This document shows positions 45,415 to 53,900 of a stretch of 64,000 nt of DNA, piece after piece (position 1 is the stretch's first letter; each line of letters begins with the position of its first letter). The position numbers and the translations under genes are program-made. This DNA is from Saprospiraceae bacterium. Its GTDB lineage: Bacteria; Bacteroidota; Bacteroidia; Chitinophagales; Saprospiraceae. Under the pieces are notes generated by a model. That model saw nothing but the letters and a program-made list of their open reading frames with translations, did not search any database and had not been told where the DNA came from. The stretch lies in contig JADKAS010000007.1 of NCBI GenBank assembly GCA_016715245.1, forward strand, positions 124,001 through 188,000, read 5' to 3'.

Positions 45415-45539
45415 AACAGGCATAACAAAGATGTTTTGCCTGTTTCAAAATTCTTAAAAAAAGAAAAATATAAACTCTTTATAATGTTCCTCTTCTTGCC
45501 TGTTCGGCTTCTATACTTTCGAACAAAGCCTGAAAATTA
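45415..45539 (-). pseudogene. Duplicated 3' end of hppD with its terminator
   Basis: 45437-45539 is about 97% identical (three differences by eye) to 48190-48293, the end of hppD. It keeps the last 20 codons and stop on the minus strand (FQALFESIEAEQARRGTL) and the terminator stem (AACAGGCA 45415-45422 with TGCCTGTT 45437-45444). Homology stops at 45539, exactly where the first REP unit begins. No upstream part of the gene remains, so it is a scar. Confidence 0.85.
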
Positions 45540-45540
45540 T

Positions 45541-45604
45541 CCGATTGTCGAAGTCTGCGACTTCAATACTATACAAAAAGCATTTAAAATGCGCGGTGCT
45601 AAAA
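45541..45604. repeat. REP-type palindromic repeat, copy R2
   Basis: TCGAAGTC-TGC-GACTTCAA (45548-45566, one mismatch from perfect) and GCATTT-A-AAATGC (45580-45592), 42 bases before the first RAYT gene. Confidence 0.8.
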
Positions 45605-45645
45605 AAATTTAATATGTTTATCTTTAGAGAAAATTTTAATAATCA

Positions 45646-46224
45646 ATGCATGGACACAAGATTATAAATAAGAATGCATTGCATTACATTACATTTTCGG
45701 TTGTAGGTTGGGTGGATGTTTTTTCAAAGGATGAGTATCGTAAAATTTTAATAGATAGTCTTATTTACTGTCAAAAAGAAAAGGGTTTGGTTTTAAATGC
45801 TTATGTAATTATGAGTAATCATATACATCTGATTTGTTACACTAAAGAACCATTCTTATTATCAGATTTTGTGAGAGACTTTAAAAAATTCACATCTAAA
45901 GCTATCATTGAATCCATTCAATCTAATACCTCTGAAAGTAGAAAGGAATGGATGTTAAGGCTGTTTACTTATTTTGCTAAGTTTAATAAAAATAATAAAA
46001 ATTATCAATTTTGGCAACAAGACAACCACCCTATAGAACTACAAAGCCCTAAATGGATAAATCAGAAGCTAGCGTACATACATTTGAATCCTGTAAGAAA
46101 TGGTCTAGTACTCAAAGCTGAGGATTATCTTTATAGCAGTGCTGGAACTTATGTAGGCTTGGAAGGCTTTATTGAAATTGAACTGTTAGAATTGGATAAT
46201 ACTATTGGATATATTGATAGTTAA
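45646..46224 (+). CDS. REP-associated tyrosine transposase (RAYT), intact copy
   Basis: 192 residues. The Y1/HUH single-strand transposase fold is shown by the metal-binding His-x-His in IMSNHIHLICY (His59, His61) and a catalytic tyrosine in KLAYIHLNPVRNG (Tyr144), a segment diagnostic of the RAYT family. RAYTs are domesticated relatives of IS200/IS605 TnpA that recognise and spread REP palindromes rather than moving themselves freely. REP units with matching palindromes lie on both sides. The -7 box at 45619-45626 is TATCTTTA, one base from consensus. No tnpB is present. Confidence 0.9.
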   Translation: MHGHKIINKNALHYITFSVVGWVDVFSKDEYRKILIDSLIYCQKEKGLVLNAYVIMSNHIHLICYTKEPFLLSDFVRDFKKFTSKAIIESIQSNTSESRKEWMLRLFTYFAKFNKNNKNYQFWQQDNHPIELQSPKWINQKLAYIHLNPVRNGLVLKAEDYLYSSAGTYVGLEGFIEIELLELDNTIGYIDS

Positions 46225-46291
46225 TCATGAATTATAAATTCATAAAATATAGGATCGCAGTTGCAAACTGCGACCATCCTCTTTCAGCATT

Positions 46292-46413
46292 CCGATTGTA
46301 GAATCCGATTTTCGAAGTCTGTACCTTCGATACCATACATTAAACATTTAAAATGCGTTGTACTAAAAAATGTTGTTGAAAATGTATGATGGCTTTAGCT
46401 TTACTGCGACGAT
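46292..46413. repeat. REP-type palindromic repeat, copy R3 (diverged)
   Basis: The first palindrome is degraded (TCGAAGTC-TGT-ACCTTCGA), and the second reads AACATTTAAAATGC. The tail with TGTTGTTGAAAATGTATGATG is the same as in R1 and R5. Confidence 0.7.
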
Positions 46414-46442
46414 CGGGTTTGCGACCATCTTCTTTCAGCAGT

Positions 46443-46507
46443 CCGATTGTCGAAGTCTGCGACTTCGATACTATACAAAAAGCATTTGAAATGCGCGGTG
46501 CTAAAAA
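46443..46507. repeat. REP-type palindromic repeat, copy R4
   Basis: Perfect TCGAAGTC-TGC-GACTTCGA followed by GCATTT-G-AAATGC; equivalent of R2 for the second RAYT unit. Confidence 0.8.
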
Positions 46508-46547
46508 AATTAAATATGTTTATCTTTGGAGAAAATTTTAATAATCA

Positions 46548-47127
46548 ATGCATGGACACAAGATTATAAATAAGAATGCATTGCATTACATTACATTTTC
46601 GGTTGTAGGTTGGGTGGATGTTTTTTCAAAGGATGAGTATCGTAAAATTTTAATAGATAGTCTTATTTTACTGTCAAAAAGAAAAGGGTTTGGTTTTAAA
46701 TGCTGATGAAATTATGAGTAATCATATACATCTGATTTGTTACACTAAAGAACCATTCTTATTATCAGATTTTGTGAGAGACTTTAAAAAATTCACATCT
46801 AAAGCTATCATTGAATCCATTCAATCTAATACCTCTGAAAGTAGAAAGGAATGGATGTTAAGGCTGTTTACTTATTTTGCTAAGTTTAATAAAAATAATA
46901 AAAATTATCAATTTTGGCAACAAGACAACCACCCTATAGAACTACAAAGCCCTAAATGGATAAATCAGAAGCTAGCGTACATACATTTGAATCCTGTAAG
47001 AAATGGTCTAGTACTCAAAGCTGAGGATTATCTTTATAGCAGTGCTGGAACTTATGTAGGCTTGGAAGGCTTTATTGAAATTGAACTGTTAGAATTGGAT
47101 AATACTATTGGATATATTGATAGTTAA
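46548..47127 (+). pseudogene. REP-associated tyrosine transposase (RAYT), frameshifted copy
   Basis: It aligns base for base with the intact copy at an offset of 902, but TTATTTACTG has become TTATTTTACTG (extra T in 46666-46669), which breaks the frame about 40 codons in. Two further changes turn the Tyr-Val before IIMSN into Asp-Glu (46704-46709). From IMSNHIHL to the end the encoded protein is identical to the intact copy, which implies a recent duplication. An open frame from 46690 could make a fragment that keeps the HUH and Tyr motifs, starting at a TTG. Confidence 0.88.
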
Positions 47128-47194
47128 TCATGAATTATAAATTCATAAAATATAGGATCGCAGTTGCAAACTGCGACCATCCTCTTTCAGCATT

Positions 47195-47315
47195 CCGATT
47201 GTAGAATCCGATTGTCAAAGTCTGCGACTTCGATACCTTACATTAAACATTTAAAATGCGTTGTACTAAAAAATGTTGTTGAAAATGTATGATGGGTTTA
47301 GCTTTACTGAAACGA
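47195..47315. repeat. REP-type palindromic repeat, copy R5
   Basis: TCAAAGTC-TGC-GACTTCGA (one mismatch) and AACATTTAAAATGC, with the same tail as R1 and R3. Confidence 0.7.
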
Positions 47316-47323
47316 TAAGAGGT

Positions 47324-47400
47324 GATGAATTACAAATTCGGAAAATACAGGATCGCAGTTACATTTATTTGCTTTCAGCAGGCAGAAATTGTGGCCATGG
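47324..47400. repeat. Left flanking repeat of the hicBA module
   Basis: This segment (GATGAATTACAAATTCG..., containing AAAATACAGGATCG and CATTTATTTGC) resembles 47993-48070 (TATGAATTGCAAACTCG..., AAAATATAGGATCG, CATTTATCTGC). The AAAATAYAGGATCG core is also found just after both RAYT genes, so these are further remnants of the same repeat family. Confidence 0.55.
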
Positions 47401-47424
47401 GGTTTGTTAGGCGAGCGAAAAAAC

Positions 47425-47655
47425 TTAATCGTTAATTTTTTCTATCAATTCCATTCTACTTATATCCATGTGATGAGCCATGTCATTCAGAATTTTGGAG
47501 AGTAATCCAATTTTGATGGGCGTTGGTCTCTTGTGTTCTTATTTTCGTATCCTTGACAATCTGATGTGGCTTCCCTTTTGTCTTATGACAAGATATCCAA
47601 CTTTGGATAATTTTTTCGCTAAACTTTCTCCAGATTCATCCCTTGAAAGTCTCAC
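47425..47655 (-). pseudogene. hicA: hicA-type toxin gene interrupted by an in-frame stop
   Basis: A GTG start at 47655 overlaps the hicB stop (GTGA). Reading through, the frame encodes 76 residues, the normal HicA length. It opens with MRLSRDESGESLAKKLSKV and has the active-site segment VIRQKGSHIRLS with the catalytic His, then IKIGLLSKILNDMAHHMDIS. An in-frame TAA at 47539-47541 (codon 39) cuts it just after the catalytic strand. The part around the stop is also poorly conserved. The intact gene would cleave mRNA as the toxin of a HicAB system. It could be real decay or a base-call error. Confidence 0.75.
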
Positions 47656-47855
47656 GCTGTCAATACTTCATCTTTGACAAAATGCATTCTAACAATCCGT
47701 TGAACATTATCATCAAAATGACAAGATACAGCATTAATAATATTCTCTTTCAACTCAGACCATGAATCTGCTTCGGTAAAAATAGATAGGCCTAGTGCCT
47801 CTGCTTCGTATCCACCTTCTGAAGATTCATTAATGACAAATATTATTTCTTGCAT
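47652..47855 (-). CDS. hicB: HicB-like antitoxin (DUF1902-type)
   Basis: 67 residues from ATG 47855; the frame extends to 47876 but that overlaps the -7 box. The sequence MQEIIFVINESSEGGYEAEAL with SWSELKENIINAVSCHF matches the short HicB/DUF1902 fold, which lacks the DNA-binding extension of long HicB proteins. These are antitoxins that bind and block HicA. The downstream hicA is broken, so this may be an orphan antitoxin. It lies in an island of REP/RAYT sequences. Confidence 0.75.
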   Translation of the reverse strand: MQEIIFVINESSEGGYEAEALGLSIFTEADSWSELKENIINAVSCHFDDNVQRIVRMHFVKDEVLTA

Positions 47856-47873
47856 ATTACAAATGTTGAATGG

Positions 47874-47904
47874 CAAAGATATGGTATTTTAAATATTATT
47901 CAAG
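47874..47904 (-). promoter_or_regulatory. Putative promoter for hicBA
   Basis: On the minus strand: CTTG (47901-47904), 19 bases, then TATCTTTG (47874-47881). The -7 box is an exact consensus match and sets the hicB start at 47855. Confidence 0.5.
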
Positions 47905-47992
47905 AAGATTTTTAGCCAAATAAGAGCTATCAAGGTTCGTATATAAGAAGTAGTAGCAGTTACAATTATATAATACTATTGAATATTTTGTT

Positions 47993-48070
47993 TATGAATT
48001 GCAAACTCGTAAAATATAGGATCGTTTTTACATTTATCTGCCTTCAGAAGGCTGAAACGGTGACCATCGG
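47993..48070. repeat. Right flanking repeat of the hicBA module
   Basis: Imperfect copy of 47324-47400; the two bracket hicBA. The rest of the gap 47882-48163 has no gene. Confidence 0.5.
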
Positions 48071-48163
48071 GGGAAAATGGAAAGTTCATAAAGTTGGAAA
48101 GTTGATAATCGTAACTATCATACCTAATTATTACAATAGTTAACAAACTAAAAAACAATTCTC

Positions 48164-48197
48164 AAAAAACAGGCACCCCACAATGGAGATGCCTGTT
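48164..48197 (-). terminator. Terminator of the hmgA-hppD operon
   Basis: AACAGGCA (48168-48175) pairs with TGCCTGTT (48190-48197); on the minus strand a T-run follows (48164-48169). The same stem is kept in the duplicated tail at 45415-45444. Confidence 0.8.
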
Positions 48198-48232
48198 CCA
48201 AAATTCTTAAAAAAAAGAAAAATATAAACTCT

Positions 48233-49390
48233 TTATAATGTTCCTCTTCTCGCCTGTTCGGCTTCTATACTTTCGAACAAAGCCTGAAAATTACCTTTTC
48301 CGAAAGATTTTGCCCCTTTACGTTGTATGATTTCAAAAAACAGAGTTGGCCTGTCTTCCACGGGTCGGGTAAAAATCTGAAGCAGATATCCATCTTCATC
48401 CCTGTCTACCATGATTCCCAGAGATTTTAGTTTTTCAAGATCTTCCGCAATTTCCCCAACACGGTTGCCGACGGTGTCGTAGTAGGTTCCGGGAACGTAC
48501 AAAAACTCAACACCTCTTTTTCTCATTTCACTGATGGTGAAAACGATATCATCTGTAGCGACAGCTATGTGCTGGCATCCCGGACCACCGTAAAAATCAA
48601 GGTATTCTTCAATCTGGGATTTTTTGAGGCCGGCTGCCGGTTCGTTGATCGGAAATTTGATTCTGCCATTGCCATTGGTCATCACTTTGCTCATCAAAGC
48701 CGTGTATTGTGTGGAAATGTCTTTATCGTCAAAGGTCACCAGATTGGCAAATCCCATCACATTGGCATAAAAATCTGACCATTTGTTCATTTCGCCAAGA
48801 TTAACATTTCCGACCATGTGGTCAATGTATTTCAGACCGATGGAAGTTGGGTTGTATTCAGATTCCCATTTTTCAAATCCCGGCATAAAAATTCCCTTGT
48901 AGTTTTTTCTTTCAACAAACATATGAATCGTATCACCGTACGTTTTGATGGCAGCTTTTACTACTTCACCGTTATTATCTTTAAAGACGGTGGGTTCCAT
49001 AACACCTTCAGCACCTCTTTTGGTAGTTTCGGAGTAAGCACTTCGCGCATCATCGACCCAAAGGGCAATAACTTTGACACCATCTCCATGCCTTCGGATA
49101 TGGTCTGAAATTTCACTGTTGGGATTAAATGGGGTAGTCAGTACAATTCGGATTTTATCCTGAGCCACCACATAGGAACAAAACTCCCGGTTGCCTGTCT
49201 CCAGACCACAATATGCCAATGACTGAAAACCAAAAGCAGTTTTGTAAAAGTGAGCAGCCTGTTTGGCATTTCCTACGTAAAGTTCAACGTAGTCGGTTCC
49301 ATTGATGGGAAGAAAGTCCTGCGCTTTGTCAAATATTTTTTCGATACCGTAATTAAAATTCTGAACGTCTGTTAAATTTTTGGTTTCCAT
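48233..49390 (-). CDS. hppD: 4-hydroxyphenylpyruvate dioxygenase
   Basis: 385 residues, the full family length, two vicinal-oxygen-chelate domains. The iron ligands are in place: His191 (KYIDHMVGNV), His274 (GPGCQHIAV) and Glu353 (TLFFEIIQRKGAKSFGKGNF). It converts 4-hydroxyphenylpyruvate to homogentisate in tyrosine breakdown, in the cytoplasm. It lies 45 bases after hmgA, whose product acts next in the pathway, so the two form an operon. A copy of its last 20 codons and terminator is found 2.75 kb away at 45415-45539. Confidence 0.96.
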   Translation of the reverse strand: METKNLTDVQNFNYGIEKIFDKAQDFLPINGTDYVELYVGNAKQAAHFYKTAFGFQSLAYCGLETGNREFCSYVVAQDKIRIVLTTPFNPNSEISDHIRRHGDGVKVIALWVDDARSAYSETTKRGAEGVMEPTVFKDNNGEVVKAAIKTYGDTIHMFVERKNYKGIFMPGFEKWESEYNPTSIGLKYIDHMVGNVNLGEMNKWSDFYANVMGFANLVTFDDKDISTQYTALMSKVMTNGNGRIKFPINEPAAGLKKSQIEEYLDFYGGPGCQHIAVATDDIVFTISEMRKRGVEFLYVPGTYYDTVGNRVGEIAEDLEKLKSLGIMVDRDEDGYLLQIFTRPVEDRPTLFFEIIQRKGAKSFGKGNFQALFESIEAEQARRGTL

Positions 49391-49435
49391 GATTTAATTT
49401 TTTAAAATTCAAAATAAATTCGAAGTTTGAGATAT

Positions 49436-50605
49436 TTATACGAGAGCCGGTTCTTCCAGCCAGGATTTGTAATAGTCTTTTACTTCTATAGACATTGCCT
49501 CTTCGGTGACCATGACAGGTTGGAAAGGATCTATCATCACCGCCAGTTCTTTAGTCTCCTTCTGACCAATACTCCGCTCTATCGCTCCTGGATGAGGTCC
49601 GTGAGGAATACCTCCCGGATGTAAGGTAATCTGACCTTTTTGAATGTTGTTTCGGCTCATAAAATCACCATCGACATAATACAATAATTCGTCGCTATCG
49701 ATGTTACTGTGGTGATATGGGGCCGGAATAGCGTCCGGATGGTAGTCGTACAGCCTTGGAACAAAAGAACAAATCACAAAATTTGCATTTTCAAAAGTCT
49801 GGTGAATCGGAGGTGGCATATGTATCCTTCCCGTGATGGGTTCAAAATTAAAAATACTGAAAATATATGGGTAGTGATATCCGTCCCAGCCTATGACATC
49901 AAAGGGATGATTGGCATACACATATGGGAAAATAAATCCTTTTTTCTTAATAAAAATATCAAATTCACCCATTTCGTCATGTGTCTTCAGATTGATGGGT
50001 CTTTTGATGTCCCGTTCACAAAAAGGTGAATGTTCGAGCAGCTGACCAAATTCATTCCTGTATCTTTTGGGTGTAAAAATCGGACTGAAGGATTCGACAT
50101 AGAGCCAGAGGTTGTCTTCAGTGTTAAAATTGACCTGATAGACCGTTCCTCTGGGAATGATGATATAATCTCCATATTTGAAAGGCAGGTCTCCGTACAT
50201 GGTTTTGACGACCCCGCTTCCTTTATGGACAAAAATCATCTCGTCGGCATCCGCATTTTTAAAAAAATACGGCGTGGATTTCTGAGGAGCTGCCAGACCG
50301 ATGTGCATAGCTGCATTTACAAAAAGGGTTTTGCGGCTTTTAATATAATCTTTTTCAGGTTGAATGTTAAAACCCTGAAAACTCATCGCTTCCAAACCGT
50401 TTTGAACGGCTATTTTGGGTAGTATGGAATAAGGTTTGTCTTTTTGTTTTACCTTAGTAGGTGGGAAAACGTGATAAACCAGAGAAGACAGGCCGGAAAA
50501 TCCCTGAGTACCGACGAGTTCCTCCTGATAAAGTGCTCCGGAAGGTTGTCTGAAAACTACGTGTCTTTTTTCGGGTAGGTGGCCAAGTTGGTGATAAAAA
50601 GGCAT
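49436..50605 (-). CDS. hmgA: Homogentisate 1,2-dioxygenase
   Basis: 389 residues. The C-terminal cupin region has the metal-site segments HMPPPIHQTFENANFVICSF and PAPYHHSNIDSDELLYYVDG, together with IGWDGYHYPYIFSI, all characteristic of HGO. The N-terminal half carries MPFYHQLGHLPEKRHVVFR. The enzyme opens the homogentisate ring to maleylacetoacetate with Fe(II) and O2. It is the first gene of the pair with hppD. The later fumarylacetoacetate hydrolase gene is not in the window. Confidence 0.95.
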   Translation of the reverse strand: MPFYHQLGHLPEKRHVVFRQPSGALYQEELVGTQGFSGLSSLVYHVFPPTKVKQKDKPYSILPKIAVQNGLEAMSFQGFNIQPEKDYIKSRKTLFVNAAMHIGLAAPQKSTPYFFKNADADEMIFVHKGSGVVKTMYGDLPFKYGDYIIIPRGTVYQVNFNTEDNLWLYVESFSPIFTPKRYRNEFGQLLEHSPFCERDIKRPINLKTHDEMGEFDIFIKKKGFIFPYVYANHPFDVIGWDGYHYPYIFSIFNFEPITGRIHMPPPIHQTFENANFVICSFVPRLYDYHPDAIPAPYHHSNIDSDELLYYVDGDFMSRNNIQKGQITLHPGGIPHGPHPGAIERSIGQKETKELAVMIDPFQPVMVTEEAMSIEVKDYYKSWLEEPALV

Positions 50606-50643
50606 ATTATTCTGATTTTTTGTACATACACTTATGTGTGCGC

Positions 50644-50651
50644 CAAAGGTA
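50644..50651 (-). promoter_or_regulatory. Putative -7 box for the hmgA-hppD operon
   Basis: TACCTTTG on the minus strand, 39 bases before the hmgA start. No clear -33 box. Confidence 0.45.
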
Positions 50652-50880
50652 AAAACCAGTAAAGAATTAAAAGATGATTTACATCATATATAGATAGAAT
50701 ACTAATCATTAGGGTGCTAATGAATGAGATTCCACTATGTTTTATTGTATAACCGGAGTTTTTACTACTATTCTGACGCTTTTGGTACCGAAAATTTTAT
50801 CTTAAAATCAACAGATTAAAAATTTGACACAGAAAGAGATTTGATACCAAGACCTCTCGTAAGATTAATAATCAATTTGT

Positions 50881-50928
50881 ATAGCTAGATTTAGGCATTG
50901 TGCACTTTTGAAAGTAAAGATAAATTTG
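50881..50928 (+). promoter_or_regulatory. Promoter of the first fibre gene with upstream 17-base element
   Basis: The element ATAGCTAGATTTAGGCA (50881-50897) is followed by ATTG (50897-50900), a 20-base spacer and the -7 box TAAATTTG (50921-50928). The same layout and spacing occur at 54448-54495, and the same 17 bases at 63508-63524. Confidence 0.7.
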
Positions 50929-50960
50929 CATTTATTTTACATCTAAAATTTTCATTATTC

Positions 50961-53900
50961 ATGAAAAACATTATCCTCCTTTTGATTTGTATAGTTTCAT
51001 CCATTGCGTCGTTTGGGCAAAATAATAATGTGGGCATCGGTACGAATACCCCGGATCCAAGTGCTATTTTGGAATTGAGTTCGACAAATCAGGGCCTTAG
51101 ACTGACTCGTGTGCCCAATACATCAGCCATTGCGAATCCCGTTAATGGTTTATTGATTTTTTCGGAAAGTGATCAGAAGCTTTACTATTATAACGGCACG
51201 ACCTGGAAAGAATTATTGAATACGGAGTTGGACCCGGAGGTAAATGCAACTACAACAGATGTTATTCCCCGGTGGAACGGTAGTGCTTTGGTAGACGGAA
51301 CGATTCAGGATAATGCTACCAATGTTGGTATAGGAACCGCTCCTGTAGCCAATCAAAAACTTACGGTAAATGGTAAAACTACAACGACTAATCTTCAGAT
51401 GACCACGGGGGCAAATAATGGATTTGTCCTTCAGTCGGATGTGTCCGGAAATGCAAACTGGGTTAATTCCAATACACTGACAGTCAACAATCTTTACAAC
51501 ACAAACGGAACCCTTACGTCATCCAGAACTATCACTCAAGGAAATAATGTTTTGAACTTTACCAACAACGGTAATCAAAATACCATTTTTAATCTTACCT
51601 CTACCGGTGATTTTGATATTCAGAAAAATGGTGTCAGTGCTTTATTTGTCAAAGAAAACAGTAAAGTCGGAATCAATACTTCTTCCCCTCTTGCGCAACT
51701 GCACGTAAAGGATAGTAGTGCGGTTTTTACAGGACTTTTCCCTCTTCCTGCTATGCCGGGCAAACCACCTGTGAGTGGAGGAGGCACGCGAATGATGTGG
51801 TATCCTGATAAAGCAGCATTCAGAGTTGGTACGGTAATAAACCCAAAATGGGATAAAGACAGTGTTGGCATTTACTCAATAGCAATGGGCTATGACGTTA
51901 TTGCCTCTGCAGAATCTGCAACGGCTATCGGTCGATTTTCCAAAGCATCAGGTTTTGGCTCCACGGCTATAGGTTCAGAGGTCATTGCCTCCGGACAACG
52001 TTCTTTTGTCGCAGGTTCAGGCAATACAGCCTCCGGAAGTACATCTACTTCTTTTGGCTCATCTACTATAGCTTCCGGAATTACATCTACTTCTATGGGT
52101 TCATCTACAGTAGCTTCCGGAATTATTTCAACAGCCATGGGATATACAACAACGGCTTCAGGACTATATTCAACCGCAACAGGAAGTGAATCAACCGCAT
52201 CCGGTAGTAGTTCTTTTACAATGGGTATTATGACCAATGCCTCCGGAAATGGCAGTATGGCTGCAGGAGAACTTACCAAAGCAACCGGAGAACGATCCAT
52301 GGCAGTGGGGATTGGTACCAATTCCAGATCTTTTGGATCTCTTGCTTTGGGCAGATTTAATGATTCTATTGCTACCAGTACAAAAACTTCCTGGGTGGCC
52401 ACTGATCCGGTTTTTATCATCGGAAACGGTACTTCTGATGCTAATAGGAGTAACGCACTGACCGTTTATAAAAATGGAACGCTTCAGCTTCAGAACCTCA
52501 TCTCTACACCCGCGAATCACAGCAATAAATTTTATGTATTAAATAATCAACCTTTTTACGGAGATAAAGTATTAAGTAGTCAATTAGAAAAAATAACGGA
52601 AGGCGGCACTACCGGGTGGAGATTATTGGGTCGTGACCCAAATAATCATGGTAATATTGGTGAAGATGCCGTAGATCTTTCATTATCTTCTATAGTCTCT
52701 GCAACAAATGGTGCCACAGGAGCTGCTTCCATAGCCATGGGACAACAAACTTTAGCATCTGGAAATACCTCAACAGCTTTGGGTATAAATACCACTGCCT
52801 CAGGAACTTATTCAACGGCAATGGGTGCATCAACCAATGCAACAGGTTATGCTTCAACCGCAATGGGATCAGCAACAACTGCATCAGACTTTTATGCAGT
52901 TGCAATGGGTCACCTTTCCTCTGCATCAGGACCTGCTTCTATTGCCATGGGGCAAAGTTCTATGGCATCAGGAGCGCTTACCGCTGCCATGGGAAGAAAT
53001 ACAATTGCAGATTCTTATGCCTCAGTATCTTTGGGCGCATATAATGCCACTATACCAGGTTCAAATCCAACCACCTGGGTTGCCACAGATCCGGTTTTTG
53101 CTATTGGTGTAGGAACATCAGACATGAACAGAAAAAATGCAGTCACTATCCTGAAAAATGCAAAAACCGGGATTAATACAGCAGCACCGTTAGCAGGTCT
53201 GCATATCAAAGGAGTTGAAGCCACATCAGATGCTCACATCAGATTGGAAAATAATGCCAATGCCGATTATGGCAATATATTTTATGATGGCAACATGAAA
53301 TTCAGAAATTTTGGTGCCGATGATCAATACCAATGGTTCAATAGCACGAATGTAACAACCATGAGTTTAAACAACAATGGGAATCTTAACCTGCTTGGCA
53401 AATTATCTGCTCCAAACATACAAATGACAACAGGTGCTTCCAATGGCAGGGTTTTACAATCCGATGCATCCGGAAACGGTTCCTGGGTTAATGTGAATAC
53501 CTTAGCAACCAATAATTTGTACAATAGCAATGGATCTTTGACTTCGGCACGCACGATAACCCAAGGAAGTAATGCTTTGACCATCTCAAATAATGGCACT
53601 CAAAATACGATAATCAATTTGTCATCCACCGGTGATTTTGATATTCAGGATAATGGCACCAGCGCATTGAAGGTGCAAGACGATGGAAAAGTTGGAATCA
53701 ATCAATCAACCCCTTTAGCCGGTTTGCATATCAAAGGAGTTGAAGCAACTTTTGATGCTCATATCCGCCTGGAGACCGCAGGTGCCGGAACAGAATACGG
53801 GAATATACTATACGACGGGAATATGAAATTCAGAAACTTTGGTGCCAGTGACGAATACCAATGGCGTAACAGTGCCAATAACATAAGGATGAGGCTGATG

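Larger units (their letters stand above)
46225..46547. other. Spacer between the two RAYT copies
   Basis: No gene. Contains the inverted repeat at 46256-46272 and REP copies R3 and R4. The -7 box of the second RAYT copy is at 46521-46528 (TATCTTTG). Confidence 0.6.
45541..47315 (+). mobile_element. Tandemly duplicated REP/RAYT element
   Basis: Two near-identical units with a 902-base period. Each unit has a 5' REP palindrome, a RAYT gene, an inverted repeat CGCAGTT-GCA-AACTGCG (46256-46272 and 47159-47175) and a second, diverged REP palindrome. The first transposase is intact and the second is frameshifted. Left edge abuts the duplicated hppD tail. Confidence 0.8.
47128..47424. other. Spacer after the second RAYT copy
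   Basis: Holds the inverted repeat 47159-47175, REP copy R5, and the left copy of a ~75-base imperfect repeat (47324-47400) that flanks hicBA. No gene. Confidence 0.6.
50606..50960. other. Divergent intergenic region between hmgA and the first fibre gene
   Basis: Contains the hmgA -7 box on the minus strand and the fibre-gene promoter with the 17-base element on the plus strand. No other gene seen. Confidence 0.6.

Noticed and set aside
45541..47315. IS200/IS605-type insertion sequence
   Set aside because: No tnpB, and the tyrosine transposase matches the RAYT form with REP palindromes rather than IS ends.
47480..47677. Plus-strand frame of 65 codons
   Set aside because: It is the antisense of the hicA pseudogene and hicB end, which have clear homology.
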